This document shows, piece after piece, positions 1 through 12,742 of a stretch of 64,000 nt of DNA. A model generated the notes under the pieces. The model was given only the letters and a program-made list of their open reading frames with translations. It searched no databases and had not been told where the DNA came from. Made by a program: the position numbers and the translations under genes. The DNA is from Balanoglossus misakiensis. Taxonomy: Eukaryota; Hemichordata. The DNA lies in NCBI GenBank assembly GCA_040954595.2, contig CM082580.2:6510001-6574000 (forward strand), written 5' to 3'. Each line of letters opens with the position of its first letter. Positions within the stretch are counted from its first letter, which is position 1.

Positions 1-297
1 TATCATTTGTGTAGCCAAACACGTGTCACACTTGTTCACTTTTTTATATAAATAAAAACATCTGTTTCAGGTTAAAATGCATGTCACCTTGTTTAATGGA
101 CGCACTGCCATTTTCGTCGACAAATATATGAAAAAGATACCTTCAAATGTATTAGTAGGAATCATCATTGATTTTGCGCCACGTGGCTCGTGCATTGACG
201 TCTCTGTGACGTCAATAGGTACGGAAGGTTTGTGTTCGATTATATACTGTCGTCACAACAACAAAAAGTTTTTTAATCATACATGACTTGATTCCAC

Positions 298-2430
298 CTT
301 GCCTTTGTCGCTTCAAATGCCCCTGCACTTGCGTGACCACGCCCATACACCCATTCACTTTGTAGAATAACATGTTTGGGGTATTGCTTATTGTCAAAGA
401 ACGACTGCAGGGTGTTGTAGCCCCGATGGGAACCCTTTTGGGTGTTTCTCTTCTGCAGTAGCCACGTTAATTGGCCTTGCTGTTTCCTCAGCTGAAATGC
501 GAAATATGTTTGTATGAGATTGAATATGGCACATTATTATTATTACGGTGTACAAGGTTTGTCTATGCCACTGCGTCTTGTGACGTCGCTTTTCCACGTT
601 ATTACTGAAAATGTCATAAATTATGTTTATGTGGACGCACCCAAGAACAGACTTAATGTAAAATTAATGAAAGTGTGACTTTCTAGCAAAACAAACACTA
701 TATACTTAGCACAGTTTCGACCAACCCAATATATCCAACATAATACATGTATACAAAAACGAATGCAAATATACGGCGCGCTCACCTTGACGTAGGTCTG
801 CAAAACTTTACTTGAAATGATTTCAAATCCCATAGCAAAATTATCGTTGTCTTCAGGTAGTACACGTGCTGTTTGAATTATTGCATTATACTGTGTCGGG
901 GAACGGTACACGGTCGGGTTATCGTCGCCTAGATCAACGTGCTGGCGATCTGATAGGCAGAAGCGATCAATTATACAGACGCATCGCTGATGCTGTGACC
1001 ATCAACATGGGGAGTTCTCGCTGAAACAATTATGTATGTTTATACGTGTACAGCAAATTAAGTGTTATTTCACATCATAGTCCGCCTTATTGGTCTTTCG
1101 TAATGTGTGTGTTCGTCGCCATGTCCGTATTTAAAGGCGTGTCTCCTCTTCAAGTAACGCAAAGATACTCAGCTTCAGATGGTACAAGCGCATTGAAGTT
1201 AGTAAATTTGGAAGCAATCAACAGCATAGGCAAATTGTGAGCAAGTATACTCTACTTACCGATTTGGTGATAGCACGTTTCTCTGAAAAACATGAAACCG
1301 CCCTCTGTCAGCCACACCAGCGTATATTTCAACAACTTCGAGAGCTCATCATCGTTCAGATACATCATCAACCAGTTAGAAAACACGACATCGTAACTGA
1401 AGAAAACACGTATTCGAGAAATGTGATAAATGATAATCTACCTCATGAACAAGAATAAAAAGCAATGTAATTCGCTGTAGTGTTTTCGTCGAATGTGTTG
1501 CAGTGTTCAGTCAGTGTCACTCAATCGTGGCATCTTATTGGATCGTTTCCATTTTCATGCCCCCTAGGCCTACATGACCTTATATCCTCGTACTTCTGTT
1601 GGAATGAATCAAATCTAAAACCTCTACAAAAACTACACAGATGCTGATGTAGTAAATATATGTACTGAATCACATACGTGAATCTTTTTCATTTTACACG
1701 TTTATTGTCCCAAATGCTGAATTAAGGCAACCCCATACCAACGGAAGTACAAGGATGTAGGGGTCATGAAAAAGACCTATTCATGGACGACAATGTGAAG
1801 ACCGTGTCTCACCTGTTTGCGGGGAATTCAAGTTGCATGACATCGGCATGGATGAAGTCGGCGTTTGCCAAATGACCGTTGTCCTGTCGGTTCTTTTCAA
1901 TGAACGACTCCGTGAAATCTACCGCCGTGACATGACCAGCTTTTTGTGCCAGGAGTCCCGTCTGACGTCTGAAGTCAAAATCATCAATATATCTAGACTC
2001 TCTCACAGCCCCTCTCGTCGTCCATGCAGGCTTATAGTCTGATTGCATGTGTGTCCACCGAGACCAGACGGTGCTTCAAGTCCCCCCCCCTTTCAGTCCC
2101 TAAATTCAAATCCCCCTACATACCCTCAATTTTTTCAAATCCCCCCCCCCTCAATTCTCCCGCCCCCCTCCAGAGGTGTTTGTGAATGCAGCCTTATTGA
2201 CAATCACCGCACTGCTTATTTTTGTACTTAATATCATTTTGACAACACACTCACCCGATACCGGCTCCCAATTCTAATATTCTCTTGCCCTCCAAGTTCG
2301 GCAGCATGGCCATTATTTCTTGAGTTTCTGCATTAGTTAATATCTGTGCCTTCGTATCGTGCATCATTGTGTCTAGTGTCGGAGAATGGTCAGCCCAGAA
2401 ATCTCGCATGTTGTCCCGAATATCCTCCAT
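298..2430 (-). CDS. Phosphoethanolamine N-methyltransferase-like gene, 3' part beyond the left edge
   Basis: SAM-dependent methyltransferase of the PMT family, which methylates phosphoethanolamine towards phosphocholine in the cytosol. Five minus-strand exons were assembled: 2255-2432 (ATG at 2430), 1813-1968, 1260-1396, 786-928 and 298-491. Phases agree throughout. The first exon ends in SAM motif [10 protein letters not shown], continuing [18 protein letters not shown] in the second. The third reads [19 protein letters not shown] and [11 protein letters not shown], and the fourth [11 protein letters not shown], all PMT hallmarks. The fifth exon (WLLQKRN, then [10 protein letters not shown]) matches the linker and the start of the second methyltransferase domain of two-domain PMTs. 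The rest of that domain is not in the window. The last donor is ambiguous: a GT site at 297, or a GC site (AAG|GCAAG) five bases earlier. A noncoding 5' exon probably lies upstream, because the ATG exon has an acceptor just before it. Confidence 0.9.
2075..2215 (+). repeat. Fragment of a C-tract-rich miniature element
   Basis: Runs of C alternate with AAATTCAAATCCCC-type motifs, followed by a segment containing CCAGAGGTGTTTGTGAATGC. The same block occurs in reverse orientation inside the element at 11656-12742, around 11850-11890. It lies in an intron of the methyltransferase gene. Confidence 0.65.
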
Positions 2431-3376
2431 GTCTGTATGAACGAAATCCAAATAAAACATTTCAGAGACTACCATCAGGAAAAAAAGTGTATGTAAAACT
2501 GGCAGAGCACACGTGTACATGAAATAAAAAGAGGCAAAGTCCCTCTCTTTTGGCCTTTTGTTCAGACTGTGAAATTATTAGAAACGAAAAGTTGTCGACT
2601 ACATTTTCACTTGAAACCACTGTACACTACAGACAGGCTAGATTTAACATTCGACGAAAGCTTACATCATGAATGCATCGAAATGAGTAGGCCTAACAAG
2701 TTCACATGTCCTTCAGTGACCCGACCGCGGTGTCGACGTATCAATAGCCTGTGGACCCCGCCATTTATGGCTCAGTGTTGGTTTTTCTGTCGATGATTGT
2801 GGTGAACCTTTACACAGCGAAAATGTCATGTAACTGAAGGTGACCTCTAACTGATTGCTTGACAGTTGCCCACGAACTACTACTAACATTTGACAGGTGA
2901 TTGATTGCCGTTTGTTCTTTGTCCCCCCCCCCCCCACCTTTGATGTCTGGTGTGCAGACAGTCTAGGCCTGTGCAGACTGTGCCAATGCACTTTGGGCTG
3001 CAAGCTGTGTGACGACACTACTAATTTCCCCGCCACAGCTGTAGTATATCTTGGAGTAAAGACAATCTAACAGAAACTACGAACGAGAACATGCTCTTAC
3101 CTACCTAAAACGTATCTCCTTATAAATACTACCGATGAAGGAATGAGAACGGTCGCTCACAGTCACCGCGGCTATTCAGAACCCAATGACTATAAATCTT
3201 TCAAGCTGGTCGTGTCTGGGCCTTGACTAAAATGAGTGATTGTGGTGTATTCTCGCGCGAGATTAGCCGAACCACCGCAAACACAAGTGCAAATGCCCCG
3301 GAAGTTATTTAAACCAAAAGCGGCAAATTGCCCCAAAACTACAAAAATGCAAATCTCACCACAATGCATGCATGCA

Positions 3377-3378
<2 letters not shown>

Positions 3379-3407
<29 letters not shown>

Positions 3408-3473
3408 CATACATACATACATACATACATACATACATACATACATACATACATACATACATACATACATACA
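3379..3473. repeat. (ACAT)n microsatellite
   Basis: About 23 uninterrupted copies of the tetranucleotide ACAT. It makes long YVCM open frames on both strands that are not genes. Confidence 0.95.
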
Positions 3474-3485
3474 ATTTAATTGTCT

Positions 3486-3618
3486 ATAGTTTTTAAATAT
3501 TTTTTTATTCAAAACGCACAGCTTAACCGAAAAATTCACTCGTCACTAAGCATACGCGTACGCCGCTTTCTTCTATCAGATACACGTGTAATGACGTGTA
3601 TATAACAAAACCTCTCTG
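3486..3618 (+). mobile_element. 3' end of a miniature inverted-repeat element (same family as 16171-16762)
   Basis: The stretch starting TTTTTAAATATTTTTTTATT and ending AAACCTCTCTGATG matches the right end of the element at 16171-16762 along about 130 bases, with substitutions. The left end is absent here, so this is a truncated copy. Confidence 0.65.
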
Positions 3619-4079
3619 ATGTTCTTTTACAATGTCTTGCATGCAAACTAAATTGGGATTTAGGCCTTGAAACTCATATGCCATATACTAAGTACTAATA
3701 TGCAATAGTAAAAAAAATAGGGATTATACACAGGCTGCTTTCAGAGCATTGTCAACAATTTGAAAGGTGTCGCCGAAAGCAGTGTTCATCGTAGACAGGA
3801 TCAGACACGATAGATCATTTTGTAAATTACACGCGATCCTGCGAAATCTCGCGTGGCTAAACAGTTTATATTGGAGGACATTCTCATGTGACGCAAAACA
3901 AACAACACATGGCCCATCATGTTAAAAGGCACAAACATAATTTTTTGTGTGTGTTAAACCTTGCTCCTATTCAACCGCCACACAGGCTTGACTTGTATAG
4001 GCTGGCAACCCGCTGCTATGGTAATCAACCAAGTCTCGCGAGATCCCGCAGTGGGCTAAAAAAGTCATCTTTTACGGTT

Positions 4080-7000
4080 TTAGTATGTGGCGTCTCTTTC
4101 ACAAATATAACCGCGTTGCTTAGAACAACGTTCATCACCCCATTGGCCATCATTACCGTAGCGTATACATGTACAATCCTGATCGCCTCCATAATCGTTC
4201 GGTTGATCATCTTCCCAGTTAGTGTAGTTTAACTAGTGGACAATAAAAAAATCACACATTAACATACAGATACTTTCAAAACCCAGCCAAAACATGCTTG
4301 TTGCTTTGCAACTATAGTGTCAGTAAAGTGCCAATACTTACCGGTGATCCATCTATCCACACAAAGTCTCCTTCTACTGCTATATCTGTCAACCCGATCC
4401 ACATGTTCTTTTGCGCCCGGGTGTATCCTTTTAACGAAGAAAATTGAACATAATCTTGCATTTTAATCAAATTTAATATTTGCCTCAGCCAACGTTTTCA
4501 TCCAAAGTTTTGCCTTTTCATAAGTCTAGCGCCCCCATGCAGCCATCATGAATTTGAACTCAAAGCGAGGCCAAACGGGAAAACCTCTTGATGTGATTGG
4601 TCAACTGAGACAGGCTGTTTCTTATCAACTTGACTTATGAAAAAATGATCAGTGGTCAGTAAATTCCCTTCAAGCAGCTCAGTGTGTTTTCATTGTATTT
4701 TCAATGAATTTTCCAGCCTACCTTTCAAAAACAAATCTTCTACGGCGTCATTAACAATGGCCACAGTACTATTGAATAGTTCACACATAGCCACGGCATC
4801 GTCATATGTGTACATAGAATACAGGTATGCAAAGTAACACCGGGTCCGAAATTGTGTCCAGTCGGGTGGACAAGCTGCAAAGGCAAGAAAGACAAATTAT
4901 TATCCAGGCGGCGTGCACTCTATCTATAGTGCGTGTATATCCCGCATGGCAGTGGACGTGTTAACCAGTAGATGCACAAGGTGTCAACAAAGATGTGAAT
5001 CATAATTTCATAAAGGAGGGAGAGAATTGTACACATAGAAACACACAAATATGTAGGTTATACGTGAATTATTGTACATTTATAAATTAGCATCGTGGCT
5101 TGGATGTACCAGACTAGCAATTGGAGGATTGCGGGTTCAAGACTTTCTATCGGTGTTGCACTTTACCTCTCTTTGCTTTATGTGTGTAAGTGCGCGCATG
5201 CGTGTAGCCATTCCTTCATAAATAAATGAGTGTACATCCGTGAAGTATATATGTACATGTATACAAAGCTAAGAACCGTTCTTAAAAATCTCAGTGAATT
5301 TTGCATTAAAATTGCGGTTTGCTTTTATTTTATTCCTGGAATGTCGCGGGTGCAACAAAACTTCAAAGTAGCGGCGGAATTATGCGCTCATTGAAGGGAC
5401 TGGGCATTGCCGGAGCGCCCGCACACGACTGAATCTTTCAGTCTACTAGATTACGTACCTGGCTTTGTTGGCAATTCTTGGATGATTGTTGACAACTCCG
5501 CGACTGTTTCAGAGAGACGCTGAATATCGGTGGTTTGATTATCCTCGACGGTTGACTGAAAGTTCCTTCCTGAAAGCGGTGTAAAAAATCACCACAATCA
5601 AGTATATACACCTTGCCCATATTGTCACCAATTCAAATGGCATGTACTCCAGACATGTACCGTATCTCTCGAGAAGTTCATTTTGAAGTTATCTCATCTG
5701 CCAGCAACAACTGTTCCAAACTATGCAGACTTCTATCGAACGTGGATACAAATCCCGATGACCAACCTTCTAATATTGTGTTGCATACACTTGCTTTCGT
5801 TTGAACGTTGCAGGCGATCAGTATTAAATTAAAAAAAATACCAGCTCTTACCTGCCAACGTTTCCTGTATCTGCGTTGACAACTCCGTTACTATGTCGGA
5901 AAGTCTCTGTATTTCAGCTGTCTGTTCACACGTTTTCTGGGCGTCGACCTCTTGCCCTGAAAGCGATCCAAATTCACCTCGGTCAAGTTCACCACGCAGA
6001 AGTCAAATGTGCTCCCCTACCAAGTCACAGATCACTAAAACTACTTTCGTCCGCACTCGAAAGACAAACTGATGTTCCACCTCAAAATTAATCCTTGTGG
6101 ACATCACCCGTTTCCCGCAGAATAATTCCTCGCGCGACAGCACCATTAGCTAATGTGATGCGGTAAGGAGAGGCCGCCGATCACGAAAATGGACGCTGGC
6201 ATTATTTCACTACTTCGGTTAGGGGAATGATCGGGGGTTACTTTGTTTTTCCGCACGTGTAAGAATCGAACTAAGGGGAGACGTCTGTAGAATTCACGAG
6301 TATACACGGGACATAAACCACATTTATTGCCATAAAGCAAATACTTGTGCACTGTATATGTTACGGTACTTTATATCTTTCATACTTTGATTACACAAAA
6401 TATATTGCGAGTACTCATCTACAATACCTGTGAATAGAAAAACGCGTGCTTCTTATTCAAGTCACGTTTAGCATTAATTTAGCTTATACGCCACCCTTAC
6501 GGCAATTTGCTATAAAGTGGCTTTCGAAAGAAGATTTTACGTATGATTGCTATATCCTTCGGACACAGGGATTGGTGGTAAATGTATCAGTCATTTCAGA
6601 AGACACTTAGCAATTTCCCTCAGAGTACCACCTAAGCCCTGCTTTTGTCGACAAAATCTTAAGCACCATGCACAGAAATCATAAGGCGGGTGTTGAATTT
6701 TTCAATGGTGGCCCGACTTTCCCCAGCGGCGCGGCATCCCAGAGAACGTGCGCTGTGCTGACTACACGAGCAACGACAGTAAATGCTGCTTACAGAATAA
6801 GTGTCTACCACTCAAAGAGACAAAGTCCTTTTTTTCAACCTTTTTCGATGTCAAGAATCAATTAAATACTACAACTTTACCAGATTCCAGTAATTTTTAT
6901 ATCATATAATATATAATGCCAAGATTCCGTAAATTACATTGTCGTGTTTTGTATATTACATTTTGTTACTTGCAAAGCGTACTGTTTCAAACAAAGAACG

Positions 7001-7535
7001 TGTTAGGTTTACTAGTAAACCAGTCAGTTTCTATCACAGAAAGATATAAAAGACCGTCACGTGGTAATGACGAGAGGATCGGTTATGGAAAATAAGAAGC
7101 GTGGTTTGAACAATGGGCACGAGTACACCAAGAAATTAAAGATTTCGATTGCACGGCGGGATACGCGTTCGATTTTCGCGTTGAATCGTGGTCATTAGAT
7201 TGCGCGTGTTAGAAAAGCTAGTCATCAACACCTTTCTGATGAGCGTGATGGTTTTGGCGTTACGGCTGCAGCCTTAAATGGTACCAATCGACAAGGAATT
7301 TTCCTTCAATAGAGGAAAACGACATAGGCCTACCTGTCTGTGTGACCAGAATGGTGTGCACATCATAAACGACGACAGCGACTATGGCTGCTGTTAACAC
7401 AACGCCTACACCGACGATAGCTTTGTGCAATCGCGCAGGTGGTGCACTTTTCCGAGTCAACGGTTTTTCGCCAACCCGTGGTTGATGCGCACGGGCTAAC
7501 TTCGGGTGCACCTTCATGTTCTTGATCGACTGCAT
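4080..7535 (-). CDS. Type II transmembrane C-type lectin receptor with coiled-coil stalk
   Basis: Predicted 269-residue carbohydrate- or ligand-binding cell-surface protein. Minus-strand exons: 7334-7535 (ATG at 7535), 5852-5956, 5459-5569, 4722-4874, 4342-4427 and 4080-4232 (stop at 4080-4082), with compatible phases. Residues 1-37 form a basic cytoplasmic tail and about 38-57 one membrane helix, with no signal peptide. The two stalk exons (35 and 37 codons, both phase 1-1) encode similar heptad segments sharing IQRLS...ELST, evidently an exon duplication. The C-type lectin domain starts ACPPDW, contains the core WIGLTD...FVWIDGSP, and ends NWEDDQPND...DCTCIRYGNDGQWGDERC...YICE. The Ca2+-site motif is QPN in place of EPN/QPD, with WGD in place of WND, so calcium-dependent sugar binding is possible but unproven. 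Lectins of this architecture are widely expanded in invertebrate deuterostomes. The ligand is unknown. Confidence 0.88.
5088..5215 (+). mobile_element. tRNA-derived SINE-like sequence
   Basis: The sequence has an A-box-like TGGCTTGGATG and, about 40 bases later, a B-box-like GGGTTCAAGACT. Spacing and surrounding sequence resemble a degenerate tRNA head, followed by an unrelated tail. It lies in an intron of the lectin gene. A functional tRNA is unlikely because the acceptor stem does not pair. Confidence 0.5.
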
Positions 7536-8527
7536 CCTTACTGCACAGAAACGTGGGGATACTTTATTATTTGTTGGGGTAACAAATGACTACTGTTAAA
7601 ACGGTTTCTTTTGTTGCAAATTAAGTCTCTTCTGATGTTGCTTATTCACACAAAGTGATCGTGCCGGGCAACGCCAAATGGAACAAAGTCTGCACAATGA
7701 CGTCTGATAAAAGAAGTTACCTTTGAAAGAGTTCATAAAACTAGAATGGTATTGAGCCTGGATAACCGAGATTATGCCACCTGTGGCATTCCACGGCGCT
7801 CTAAAGTCTTTCTGAGCCACTCGGTAATTTTTCACCCGCTGGAGAAGTCATTCTACGTGTACATAGATTGTAGCTAACCTAGCTAGGAGGACTGACCACA
7901 CCCCCCTAGCTAGGTTAGAATTATCCGCGCCTACAATCTCTGTACGGAGAATACCAGTACTGACTGGTGTCCGCGTGATGTGAATACATGTATTATAATC
8001 GTCTTTTGAGGATGTTGTCTGCAAAAATGGAGTTTACTAGGAACAGGAAGAAGTATTGTCAAAAGTTACAGCCCGTTAATTCATCGAAAACAACTTTGGT
8101 GCTGCAATTCTCTGTTATATAATTGTAGAATCTGGCGGCAGTACCCTAACTACGTATTTCATAGCTGAGAGGCAAGCTTTCCCTGCCCTTTGCAAACTCA
8201 ATTAACCGATCAATCGGTCTCAGTCTCAATGCCCACAAAGTGCGTAAAATCGGGCTTCAAGTTACATTCACATTTTAAAGGGTCGTGCCTAATTTTAAAG
8301 CGAATCTTGCTGCCTTCAGGATACGAGATAAGTAATTCGCTTTTGAAGTAACCATTTCTCTGTTAATTATCAAGCTCTGAATCCCCTAAAACTAAAAAAT
8401 TTCTGAAAGCTTAGACATAGGAGAACATTCTGGTTCTTCAGTGTGACCATTGTTTGCGCAACTATCACGTGACAAGCAATTCTATTAACCTTTCAAAAAC
8501 CAGTTTTCTCGATGTTTGGTGTTAACG
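7536..8527. other. Interval upstream of the lectin gene with a nested hairpin
   Basis: No gene recognised. A 14-bp perfect stem (CTAACCTAGCTAGG, 7874-7887, pairing with 7905-7918) sits inside a second inverted pair (about 7860-7873 with 7931-7944). This looks like a very small foldback element or a decayed palindrome. Confidence 0.5.
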
Positions 8528-8788
<261 letters not shown>

Positions 8789-8903
8789 TCAACTGCTGGT
8801 CTAGGGCGACCTCGACCTGCATGTCATTGCCATTGAATGCATGACCTCGATCGACGTTACATGCACTAAATGTTAAGGTACATTATTATTGCTGACTGTC
8901 GCA

Positions 8904-11461
8904 ATGCTGGCTGCCATCGCAAGAGCATCGGGCCGCTGTCGGTCAATTTTACAGCTATCGCGATGCCTCCGACCTGGTCGAGAATCCGCAAAACCGCCTT
9001 CGCAGTGGCTGAGAGCGATATCGACCATACAGCGTTGCGATGATGGCACACACACCGTTGGTAAACAGGCCTACTATGTCCGCAACCTTGCGTCGTACGT
9101 CGCCCCACCCAGTGCTACTAGCAGCGACGGACCCGTCGCCAAAGGGTCGACGATTTGCACCTCTTCCAAGATGGTTCTCTTGGAATGGAACGACGGCACG
9201 GTTTCGAGATACCCCTTCGTGTGGCTGCGCGATAACTGTCGCTGCACGTCGTGTTATCACCAAGAAACGCAGTGTCGGATCGGCCTAATTGAAAATCTGG
9301 ACGTGGACATTGAACCGAGCGACGTTGCATTGTCCGATGGCGGGGCCAGAGTGACCGTCCACTGGCCGGATGACCACCAGTCCCCGTTCGAAACCGGCCT
9401 ACTGAAGGAGGTGACGTTCAAAGATGAAGACCAAAAGAAAAACACCCGAATGTGGGGATCAAAACTTAACATGCCTACGTTTCATTATGACGAAATTATG
9501 ACCGATGACACGGCTTTGCTCAATTTTCTGGAAGAAGTGAGAGACCTGGGAATAGCCATGGCAAAAGGAGTTCCCAAGGAAACGGGACATGTAGCTAATC
9601 TTGCGAACCGAATATCACACATGAAACTCACCGTTTACGGGTAGGTTGTTTTATTCACATTAACTGTCGATTCCCTTTAATACCCCCTGTTGTTTAGGTG
9701 ACCCCGCCCTACCCTTGAGTCTTTTGTAGCCTTGAAGTTCTCATGCAGTGATAATAATACACTTCCGGGGTATCCCCAGGTCGACGTCAAGAATAAATGC
9801 ACATAGTATATATGTTCAGTGTATATATGTGGATGCAGACGTCAATAGTTTAACGCATACACGGCAATTGTTTCCTTGTAGTACATGTAAATAACATTAA
9901 AGGGACATTAGCTGTAACTTGTGGCTTAATCTTTAGTATTTTTGTTCTGCTCCAAACAGCATGCTAATATGCCCAGCCCTCCACTTGTCAGCATATAGCC
10001 CATATATGTGTGCAACGGCCATTGTTGGATTCTAGTCCGGACTTGAATTCAAAATGTGCACACGACAATGCTGTTTATTACGTATACGTTGATTTAACGA
10101 CATTTCATCATGCGTCAGAGATTTGTACACGAAACTGCGGTAGATACACGAAACGAAAATGCCGTAAACATGGCGAAAAGTTACAGCTAATGGAGCTTTA
10201 ATCTTTGCCGTTACAGGAATACCTATGATGTAAAATTCGAAGTTGATGCTTACACTTTGGCGAGCACAGGACACAAACTCAGCCTCCACACAGACATGCC
10301 CCATTACAAGTATACACCTAACGTAAGCTACATAATAGTTCGGTTTCTTTTTACAATCATCTGTTTGTTACGCTGTTTTTGGAACAATTCAAACCCGACA
10401 AACTGGATTGGCTCAAGTCTACTAATATATTGTCGCTTTCAAGGCCAATTAAGCGAATACGACTCGATTTGATTTTTAGTGAGAAATTCGTTTGAAGTCT
10501 TAACGACTCGTTAAATACACACAGATCAACCTGTTTCACTGCATACGACAAAGCGGCGGTACCACTGGAGGAGAGAGTGTGTTTGTCGATGGCTTCAAGA
10601 CCGCCTTGCAGCTGAAGGAGGAGGACCCGGAAGCCTTCGAGATTCTCTGCAACACTCACTGTGACTTCATCGAGAAGGGTGTCGCCACCACCAAGTATTA
10701 CACCAAGAGTTCTTGGCCAATTTTCAGGTATACGTTTATCACATTGATATCCCGCGTGACACAGTCTTCATCCGCTCGGTGTATCTGTTCATATGCCGAC
10801 ACTTACATGTGCAAAGCACATTGAGAAGGTCAACGTCAAAAATGTGTGTAATAAAATATGTGTAAAGGCATGAGCAAGTACGGGTGTCGACATTCACGTT
10901 GCGTTTGCCCATCTTTCAGCTTTGACAGGTATGGGAATATAGAAATGGTGCATTACAGCAACATAGTGCGCGATCCTAGAATGCGCATGCCAGTGGAGAG
11001 AGTGCACCAATACTACAGAGCCATCAAGAAGTTCGACGATCTTATTCACAGGGACGAAAATGCCGTCGTCTATCGTATGAAGCCTGGTAAATATGTGTAA
11101 ACCCACGTGGTTATGATGAAATATATTACTCATGTGATTTCTCGTCTTGCACATCGAAGGGAGTGGTGTCTTCGTACTCGTGTATACTTCAGTATGGATA
11201 ATTCAAGAACAGACATGCAAGGGGTTGTACGTGTTGTGTGTACGTCCTGAAAAACTACATCACAATGTTGTCGTTGTTCGTTCTTTTTTAGGTGACATGC
11301 TCATGTTCGTCAACACCCGCATTCTTCACGCGAGGAAGGCGTTCCCGGTAACCAGGGATTCGGCGCGCCACCTGGAGACCACCTGCATGGACTGGGATGG
11401 CGTGTATTCCAGGATCCGCTGCCTCAGGGAGAGTCTGGGCATGCCCTTCCACGAATATTGA
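8904..11461 (+). CDS. Gamma-butyrobetaine dioxygenase-like protein, tandem copy 1
   Basis: 2-oxoglutarate/Fe(II) oxygenase of the BBOX1/TMLHE family, closest in sequence to BBOX1, which makes carnitine from gamma-butyrobetaine. Exons: 8904-9640, 10217-10322, 10525-10727, 10920-11086 and 11292-11461. Phases agree and give 460 residues. The N-terminal zinc site is present as CRCTSC (C112, C114, C117) plus H158 in WPDDH. The iron triad is H270-T-D272 and H417 (ILHARK). Human BBOX1 is 387 residues; the extra ~75 residues at the N-terminus are Arg/Ser/Ala-rich with few acidic residues, like a mitochondrial presequence. Human BBOX1 is cytosolic and its paralogue TMLHE mitochondrial. Substrate could be gamma-butyrobetaine or a related trimethylammonium compound. 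It lies head-to-tail with a close paralogue 2.2 kb downstream. The start was chosen at the ATG matching copy 2. Confidence 0.9.
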
Positions 11462-11655
11462 CAGAGGCCAAGGCCAATGTGGGGCCACAACGGTCGTCAG
11501 GGCAACCTCACGGATCTCCGACATCTTCACTTGAACTTGCCGATACGAACTGGCGCCGTCGGACGGCGAAAACTGGCCCAAGGGAGGGACGTTATTCACT
11601 CTCGCACATACATTGTATTTTGTGGAGATCACATCGTAGATATATCAAGGCCTAA

Positions 11656-12742
11656 GGGACTGTCCAGAATTTACTTCCAGGGTGGGGCTGGAGGATTTCT
11701 TATTTTCCTGGTGAATTTTTTCCATTGCCCCCCTTTGTAAATTGTGGAGGAAATCTGTGGCCCCCCCGTAAATTTCCTGTTTTTTTTCCATGACCCCCCC
11801 CCCAATATATACATGCATGCTTACCGGTACAGACTACGACACATACAGTCTGATAAGGCTGCATTTACAAACACCTCTGGAAGGGGGGGGGGGAGAATTA
11901 AATTTTTTTTACCGTTAATTTTCACATGCCCCCCGTACACAACCCGAAATATTTTCAAATCCCCCTCTTCCGAACAGCTTAAAATTTTGAAATCCCACCC
12001 CCATTTTCTTTCACACAGCAAAACACATCACCTATCTATCTTGTAAAAAAGAAAAACAGCGCTCCCATGAAAAGAATTTTAAACTGATGTTTTTCCTCAT
12101 CAGTGGATATTAAAACTGAACATTGTTTATATTTGTTAAGTATTTGTATTCTGTGTTGGCAGATATTGTAAACCGAGAAGTGAAGGGGGTGGGTTTGGGA
12201 GGGGGTGTCCCCCTCCCCTGTTAGAAAATTTTATAAAATACAGAGCCCAAAGCTGCATTTTAATGAACCCAAAAGCAAATTAACTTTTTATATACATATA
12301 TGAATGATTGATGAGAAAATTAACGAATTCTAGTCTGGACTTGAATTGAGCTCGTCAACAGTAACAACACTGACTGTTCACTGTACATTTATGGTCTGTG
12401 CTGGCAGGCCAAATACTGGGCATTTTATTATGCTTCACAGAGTAGAACAAGAAACTGTAGTAGATATACAAAATAACCCACCGTAAAAATTACCGGAAAT
12501 TCAAGCTTATGAAGATTTAATGCACTTGTGGAGTTCATCTGTCATCCAGGTAGCCATGGTGGTTTGTTTCTTATAAATCAGTACTTCTGGGCAAATATTG
12601 AGTTTGTGAGAGTTTTTTACATGGCCCCCCCTAAAGGATTGTGATTTTTATGTCTGACCCCCCCTAATTTTTCTTGGGGAAAATGGGTGGCCCCCCCTGA
12701 AAATCCTCCAGCCCCCCCTGGAAGTAAATTCTGGACAGTCCC
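11656..12742. mobile_element. Non-autonomous C-tract-rich DNA transposon, Harbinger-like
   Basis: Terminal inverted repeats of about 45 bases start GGGACTGTCCAGAATTTACT and end with its complement at 12742. The element is flanked by the trinucleotide TAA on both sides (11653-11655 and 12743-12745), the target duplication expected of PIF/Harbinger transposons. The interior is a series of CCCCCC tracts and has no transposase ORF. It sits between the two BBOX1-like genes. Confidence 0.75.

Larger units (their letters stand above)
2433..4079. other. Interval between methyltransferase and lectin genes
   Basis: No coding exon recognised. It holds a poly-C run near 2925, an ACAT microsatellite and a miniature-element end (listed separately). 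The 5' noncoding exon and promoter of the methyltransferase should lie in the left part, but no clear TATA or start signal was found. Confidence 0.5.

Noticed and set aside
3190-3539. Open frames of repeated YVCM residues on both strands
   Set aside because: They are translations of the ACAT microsatellite; the period is four bases, so all frames stay open.
5088-5165. A functional tRNA gene
   Set aside because: A- and B-box-like motifs are present but the acceptor and anticodon stems do not pair, so a SINE head is more likely.
9040-9288. Alternate-frame and opposite-strand ORFs over the BBOX1-like first exons
   Set aside because: They overlap an exon with clear dioxygenase homology in another frame and are by-products of its high GC content.
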